Assembly (NCBI RefSeq): GCF_905475395.1
Contig: NC_058337.1
Location: forward strand, 84,004,368 to 84,068,367
Origin: Chrysoperla carnea
Taxonomy: Eukaryota > Arthropoda > Insecta > Neuroptera > Chrysopidae
DNA length: 64,000 nucleotides
Direction of reading: 5' to 3'
Part shown: piece after piece, positions 57,168 to 64,000 of the stretch
Position numbering within the stretch: position 1 is the first letter of the stretch
How the letters are laid out: each line of letters starts with the position of its first letter
The notes under the pieces: generated by a model
What the model was told of the DNA's origin: nothing
The model's input: the letters and a program-made list of their open reading frames with translations, nothing else
Databases searched by the model: none
Translations under genes and position numbers: made by a program

Positions 57168-57748
57168 ATACCATGTATATATGAAATATACATAGTATAT
57201 TAAGTTTCGTCCCAAGTTTGTAACGCTTAAAAATATTGATGCTACGAAAAAAATTTTGGTATAGGTGTTCATAGAATCACCTAATTAATCAATTTCCGGT
57301 TGTCCGTCCGTCTGTGGACACGATAACTCAAAAACGAAAAAATATATCGAGCTGAAATTTTTACAGCGTACTCAAGACGTAAAAAGAGAGGTCAAGTTCG
57401 TAAATGAGCATCATAGGTCAATTGGGTCTTGGGTCCGTAGGACCCATCTTGTAATCCGTTAGAGATAGAACAAAAGTTTAAATGTAAAAAATGTTTCTTA
57501 TAAAAAAATAAAAAACTTTTGTTTGGAACATTTTTTTGTAAACATCACTGTTTACCCACGAGGGTGTTAATTAGGTGCAAATTTTATAGTATGTATTAAT
57601 ATAGGAATATCAGTTGTGTGTGTGTCTATTTAAAAGTGAATATTTTTTGTTATTTACGTGACATCAAAAAAACAAACGATTGTGCATCAACACTGTCTAT
57701 ACATGGTATTTCAACAATTAACTCAGTCAATTGTTTGTTTTCACTTGT
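57168..57748 (+). mobile_element. HINE/Helentron-type element, copy 4
   Basis: A full-length copy with the same ends, a short GTCC stretch near 57302 and the intact 3' hairpin AACAATT-N9-AATTGTT. Confidence 0.72.
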
Positions 57749-58571
57749 TTGTATATTTTGTTTAATTCTTTCGATTCTCAATTTTTACAAACTATATAGT
57801 GCAATATATCATTTTTCTAACATTCAAAATCCCTGTCATATAAAATTGTCAAAATTTTAGAAAATTCATTAATCGATTTTTATTCGCCCAAACGTTTACC
57901 ATATTTTGATGGAAGCGCAAATAAATGCACAACAAATAATAGTGATTAAAAGTCTTTAAAGAAGAGTAAATTTTGGCAAGAATCTGATATTACAAAAATT
58001 ATCTCGTTAACAGTGACATCATTGTAGTTTTGAAAAAAAAAAATCTAATCTACGTCTTTAAACATTGAATCTTAGACTTATAACGGAAAAGTAAAATTGT
58101 TACTTAAAGATCTTCATAAATAAGTGTTTCAGATATAATTTTGTACTTTTTTTAATAAAATTATGAGTTGGAAGGAGTTTATAAATTATTAAAAGCTTCA
58201 ATGAAGATGGCTTTGATTTGTATTGTCTAGTACAAAAATTTTCTTATTGAAGAAACTTTTCTAGTTAGGCTAAGGTTTAAGTAAGTTGAGCTTAGTTAAA
58301 TTGTTTTGAATTGCATCTGAGAGAGTGTTCTTAAAACTTTTTTTGGGTCGATTTATGGATAATTTTGAAATGTTTTCCAGATTTAGAATTCCAAGAATTA
58401 TTCAAATTTTGTAAATTTCATTTACGGTATGCTTTATTAGTAAAATAATAGTTAATTATGAAATTTGAAAATTTATTTCGTATTTACCTCATTCCTGAAT
58501 TATAAAGTTAACAGACACAAATTCATACATTAAATATAGTATTTTTATAGTAGAGTGAAATTACGCCTTGT

Positions 58572-60557
58572 GTATGGATTAAAAGTTCGAGCAACGAAAC
58601 TTTGGGGTTTTTCTTTTCACATCAAAATAAGTATTTTTTGAAATTTTTTACTTTCCCGGAGTGGTGCAACATGTTTAAAAAACAAAATGGCGTCAAAAAT
58701 GAAATTTTTTTCAGAAATTTTATCATTTTTATTTTATATTCGCAAAAGGAGGCATCGGTGCATATCCAAATTTGGTAGGTTTGTAGTACATATTAAGAAC
58801 TACTCCTCATAATTTTTTGGTGGGGTTTCGTCCCTTCCCCTCCCAGTTATATATATATGTATACATACATATGGTAAAACAGTTCATTTGACTATAACTT
58901 GAAAAATATTCGATTGATTTTAATGAAACTAATATCAATAGTAGGTTTTATTACTTAAAACTTTCGGTTGAAATTTTAGCGAAATCCGTTAAATAGTTCG
59001 GCCAAAATTTCCAATTTAGGGAATTGTTTAAAATGGCTGCCATTTTATGCCATTTTGTCCTACGAGGTTAATTTTTTTTTTAAATTGTAGCATTTTTTAT
59101 TATCTTTCGATTTTATAATAAGTGGCTTACCCGTAAAATGACTCCTTGATCCATATTTTTGCGAAAAACGGAAAATTTAGCACTTTCTGGAAATAATTGT
59201 TTGGGGGGTGTATGGACTGGCTTTGGGGGGTGTTTTTTGCTTTGGCATGAGAAAACTATTTTTAAAAGAGGTCTATATGGTTTAAAGCAAAATTTTTAAG
59301 TTTTAACCCCCGCGCTGTAAGGGGGAAGGGGTGTATGAAATAAATGTGTCTTAAAAGATTTTAAAAAGAGGTCAAAATAGTTTAAAATGCTAAAGTAACC
59401 CAAAATTTTAGATGCTTTTATTAATATAGCACTTTTTACAACATCCACCCCTTCCCCTCCCGCTTTCATATTTTTTGCAAATTCAAAATTTTTATGACGT
59501 ATAAAGAGGTTTTGGGGGTCGCTGATCTCGAACTTTTGGCCCAAATAAGTACACCCCCTAAAAATATTACAATTGTTTTTGATAATCTATTGCAAAATTC
59601 GAGATCAGCGACCTCAAAAACCCCTTTATACGTCCTAAAAATTTTGAATTTGCAAAAAATATGAAAGGGGGAGCGGAAGGGGTGGATGTTGTAAAAAGTG
59701 CTATATTAATATAAACAGCTAAAATTTTGGGTTACTTTAGCATTTTAAACTATTTTGACCTCTTTTTAAAATCTTTTAAGACACATTTATTTCATACACC
59801 CCTTCCCCCTTACAGCGCGGGGGTTAAAACTTAAAAATTTTGCTTTAAACCATATAGACCTCTTTTAAAAATAGTTTTCTCATGCCAAAGCAAAAAACAC
59901 CCCCCAAAGCCAGTCCATACACCCCCCAAACAATTATTTCCAGAAAGTGCTAAATTTTCCGTTTTTCGCAAAAATATGGATCAAGGAGTCATTTTACGGG
60001 TAAGCCACTTATTATAAAATCGAAAGATAATAAAAAATGCTACAATTTAAAAAAAAAATTAACCTCGTAGGACAAAATGGCATAAAATGGCAGCCATTTT
60101 AAACAATTCCCTAAATTGGAAATTTTGGCCGAACTATTTAACGGATTTCGCTAAAATTTTAACCAAAAGTTTTAAGTAATAAAACCTACTATTGATATTA
60201 GTTTCATTAAAATCAATCGAATATTTTTCAAGTTATAGTCAAATGAACTGTTTTACCATATGTATGTATACATATATATATAACTGGGAGGGGAAGGGAC
60301 GAAACCCCACCAAAAAATTATGAGGAGTAGTTCTTAATATGTACTACAAACCTACCAAATTTGGATATGCACCGATGCCTCCTTTTGCGAATATAAAATA
60401 AAAATGATAAAATTTCTGAAAAAAATTTCATTTTTGACGCCATTTTGTTTTTTAAACATGTTGCACCACTCCGGGAAAGTAAAAAATTCCAAAAAATACT
60501 TATTTTGATGTGAAAAGAAAAACCCCAAAGTTTCGTTGCTCGAACTTTTAATCCATA
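58572..60557. repeat. 2-kb near-perfect palindrome (960-bp arms, 65-bp loop)
   Basis: The left arm 58572-59532 and right arm 59598-60557 are reverse complements with only about ten differences found by eye (roughly 99% identity). The differences cluster near the loop-proximal end. The outer ends are TATGGATTAAAAGTTCGAGC and its complement. The loop is 59533-59597. Weak similarity may continue a few tens of bp beyond the arms. No target duplication was seen and no coding region was recognised. Confidence 0.95.
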
Positions 60558-60619
60558 TAACAGCCTTTTTTTGCTTAGATTTACTCCAGTATTATAGAAA
60601 ATGATACCATGCAAATACA

Positions 60620-62030
60620 TACTTTAAAACAAACTTTCCTGTTGTCAAGGTTTCTTTTTTGTGAATTTACATTTTTGTGTTATATATAATTTCTAATTTA
60701 ATTTAATTTTTCAATTAATATAGTACCTACTGCGTAAGATGACACAGCGTTTGTATTCTCCTAATATTTTCTCCATGTATATAGCCTTATTATTAATATA
60801 CCACATACAAGGTTTTCCACGTTTCTAACTTGGTTTTTGACTATAACTGCGATGAGTAGTGAAGACTAAAGTGGTGGTGAAATTATAAAGATTATGGAAG
60901 TCTATTATTACTTTAAAAATGATGTGAAAAGTCAATAGTCGAATTAATTTGTGGAGCTAAACTTGTCGATTTCAATAGAAATTTTTTTAGCATTTTTACC
61001 ACACGAATTCTACAGTCCTTTCTTTACATTGCATTAAAGATGTGTGTGTTATTACTGACAATGTGACAGCATTTTAGTAAAACAACATTGAAGCATTGTA
61101 AGACTGGATTCGCTGTGGCTCAAATCCCACACTTTTTTAACGTTCTGTAATACACAAACTGTGCGGTTCTAAAAATTCCTGTAAAAATTAAGAAAAAGTA
61201 TTGAACTTGTCTTTAAAATTCTTACAAAAATGTATAACTATTCCGTTCTACTTGTAAAAATTAGAAAATGGGAAAATGATTTTATTAACTACCATTTTAT
61301 CTAACTTTAAAAATTAACCCAATAAATTTGATAGTCAAATCTTAATGAAAATTCTATGTGAGGAATAACTCCAAGGTACTTCTGCAATAATTTCTATATC
61401 AAGACGGGCTTCACTCATTGTTACTGAAGATAATTCAAGTCTAGATGTGGGGTGAGTCTCGTGTGACCCCTGAGATCCATACGAAAGAGTTGTAAAAAAA
61501 AGATTATAAATACATTTTTTGACTCTGTTTTCGAAAACAACTTGACCGAATGTTATTAATACGCTTCAATCAACACCTCAAGAAAGTCGATTTCATTTTT
61601 TGTTCGCGTGATATCGATCAGGTAAAAAATGACTACGAACGTAAGTACGTACTCACACACACCCTCACACATACTTCTTCTCCAAGCATGAAACGTAAAG
61701 ATATGTTTAAAATTTCGGACCCATTACATATACTTGTAATTAAACTTCGTTTACTTAACTACTTACAATTTATAATGAACTTAAAAAAACAAGTTACTTA
61801 ATTTTTTGAATGCTTTTATAAATAGTTTAAGATGATAAATGGATAATTGCTAGGATTTTTTATACAAATTTTTCAAAATCGCACTCTACTCTGCCCCACC
61901 TTGTAAATAAAAAACATTTTAAAATGACATAGAGTTTACAATACCTATTTTATAAGCAATAATTTGATGGCAGCAAGTATTAGCTAGGTAATTAGACCTA
62001 ATTCATTATCTGTATATAATTATCATCATT
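60620..62030. other. Non-coding stretch, nothing assigned
   Basis: No gene or repeat that I can support. A short 83-codon open frame (61550-61801) has no recognisable features. Confidence 0.4.
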
Positions 62031-62031
62031 G

Positions 62032-62068
62032 GTAGGTAAGTAAGTAGGTAGGTAGGTAGGTAGGTAGA
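62032..62068. repeat. (GGTA)n microsatellite
   Basis: About eight GGTA units in a row, with small interruptions at the ends. Confidence 0.9.
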
Positions 62069-62919
62069 TATAATCATGATTCGTATTCATATTGTACTGT
62101 ATTGTCTATTTCATATGTATATCTGGATGCGGAATATGTCACCACTAATAACCATTATATTATATACTAATGTGTGTTTATAATACACAATGTAGGTATA
62201 TGTAATATACCTTAGAGCAAAAAATATTAACCAACGTTCTAGTCTTAACATTCTAAATTAATATTGTTTATTTCTTAAACTTTCCTCAGCAAAATGCTGC
62301 AATATTCATCAAGTAGAAAATAGAAAATAGTTCTTTACCTTCTTTATTCATATTGATATTTTTACACACTAATAAAAATGATGACTTTTTGTGCAATCAT
62401 TTGACAAGTGAAATTTACAAAATTTAACAAACTCCCGACAAATGCGATTTATTCCTTGTAAACAGACTTTTCTAAACTTAGCTATAAAATGTACTTAATC
62501 ATGTGGGTTCGACCGTTAAGGGGCTACGATGTCACTGAGAAACACACAGACGCATAGATAAATATTTTAAACTTATAACATTTCTTCTTAAATCAATATC
62601 AAAGTGATGGTCAAAGACATCAGATGAGATGAAAAGGATTCTTAGAGTGTTATCATTTTTTGGGACAAATTTTTTGAAATATTTTAATTGAAATTGAAAT
62701 ATTTGAGTTGACTTTGTTCTTTTGAATTATTGTTTTGAATTACCTAATTATTTTGCCATTTCACTTTTTGAAATGAATTGAGCCAGGTTTATTTGACCAT
62801 TCATTTCCATAGTAATTATTTATATGTTAAAATTATATGTCATACCTTTACCAAACTGAATCGATTTTGAAGATCATCGCAAATTTTTTAGTTTTTTCTG
62901 GGACGGAACTCTAAGCTCG

Positions 62920-63141
62920 CACTGGAAACATAGCTAAGAACACTTTACATCGGGGGTTAAAAAATCGACAATCGACTTTTAAAAAGAAAAACCGATATAA
63001 ATTGGTAGCTTTTAAACCAAATATTAAAAAAGAATGTCCTATTGTAGGGAATATTGTTAAAAAATACGATAAACCTGAAATTATTCAATATGATTTTACA
63101 AAAGTTATCATTGAATCTCCATCTGTCAAAACTTTTTATTA
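62920..63141 (+). other. Possible coding remnant without start codon
   Basis: An open frame of about 72 codons ends at TAA 63139-63141 and contains KKNRYKLVAFKPNIKK, then PIVGNIVKKYDKPEIIQYDF. It lacks an ATG and a clear splice acceptor. It is followed by GGGAGCGCAAATAAATGCA, a motif also present at 57913. It may be the end of a decayed transposon frame or chance in AT-rich DNA. Confidence 0.2.
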
Positions 63142-64000
63142 ATATGGTGGGAGCGCAAATAAATGCATAGTTCACAGTAAGGAGTTCTTCAAACATTAAG
63201 TGATTTACCGGCATGGAATGACGTGATTTGTAGTTTGGTTTTTGTATTTTGAATCGCTACTACAGTTGTGGATTTCTTTCTGTTGAACTATACATTTTGA
63301 ATATTATAAAGGTAGATATCGTGCATTTGGAGATGGAATTCACACATTCCACACTGGTTGTAATTCCACACAGTTCTATGAAATATGTTACCGTACGTTG
63401 CCTAGTGTTTTTAAGTGTATAATGTGATTACCTTTGCTTCCGTATTTCTTGGCAAATTTTGTGTGCTGAAATCGAAACTGGTGCCGACGATTTGGAGTTA
63501 AGTGAAGAAGGAGCAAACAATTCATTTTGCTTTGTTTTTCATTTTTCTATATTTAAATTAATTTAAACAACTTTTATGAATTTTAATAAACCGAAAGGAT
63601 ATGTCATACAATTCTTATCAGCTCTTACCATTTTGAATTTTCATTTTGAATTATACTCCTACCGTAGTGTCCCATCGATTTAATGATAGGAGAAGTTTTC
63701 TACGTTATTTTATGTACGTTATTATAAAGAAAGCTTAAGGTTTTATCACGTCCTACTAGGTATCCTTATATTTCTTTCTTATCCTTATGTTCAAACTGAT
63801 CGGCAAGACTCCTTTTTCCAACCGGTAAAGTAGGAGGGCATAAATTTTCAGTAAAATTCACCTTAAATAAAAATTGTACAGTTGCAGCAATATTCATATC
63901 ATAAAATTTTATAATAATTTCATAAAAACCAAGAAAAACAAATTCCAAAAAGGAATTCACATCCTATTATAATTAACGCTTCTATTATAATTGTTAAACT

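Overview
This is a 64-kb window of AT-rich eukaryotic nuclear DNA, most likely from an insect. The evidence is spliced genes with GT-AG introns, an insect-type GABA-B receptor, and many small non-autonomous transposons. I cannot name the order or species from sequence alone. Two real protein-coding genes are visible, on opposite strands with their 3' ends facing each other. Everything else is repeats or unassigned non-coding DNA.

Region 1 (1-14,100, + strand) holds the 3' part of a large secreted or extracellular mosaic gene. I reconstruct 22 exons that stay in frame (1,816 codons plus stop). The domain order is sushi x3, HYR x2, sushi, a basic linker with a furin-like site, GCC2/GCC3 cysteine-rich repeats, EGF x6, pentraxin/laminin-G, and sushi x6 interrupted by a Ser/Thr-rich 34-residue repeat block. 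This is the domain order of SVEP1 (polydom). The N-terminal part (signal peptide, vWA) is not in the window. Bases 1-443 are an inverted copy of one HYR exon and its upstream intron (3651-4097).

Region 2 (14,100-24,500) lies between the genes. It starts with a 3.4-kb satellite of about 316-bp monomers directly behind the stop codon. Within it is a tetrameric higher-order repeat. A 258-bp MITE with an exact 8-bp target duplication follows (18,916-19,173), then older repeats.

Region 3 (24,501-34,154, - strand) holds 13 exons of the metabotropic GABA-B receptor subunit 2 gene (1,202 codons plus stop). They run from inside the Venus-flytrap domain through the seven transmembrane helices, a coiled-coil stretch and a long low-complexity cytoplasmic tail. 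The first coding exon or exons are not visible and probably lie upstream beyond the window.

Region 4 (34,155-64,000) has no gene I can support. It is probably first-intron or upstream DNA of the GABA-B gene. It is rich in inverted-repeat elements. The most striking is a 2-kb almost perfect palindrome at 58,572-60,557 with 960-bp arms and a 65-bp loop. Others are a tRNA-Gly-like sequence forming the tip of a 200-bp hairpin (43.1-43.3 kb), foldback elements at 44.4, 47.6 and 48.9 kb, and a 1.25-kb TTAA-flanked element with repeated internal motifs (52.3-53.5 kb). Four copies of one ~580-bp family, interpreted as a Helentron-type non-autonomous element (HINE), are spread across the window in the same orientation.
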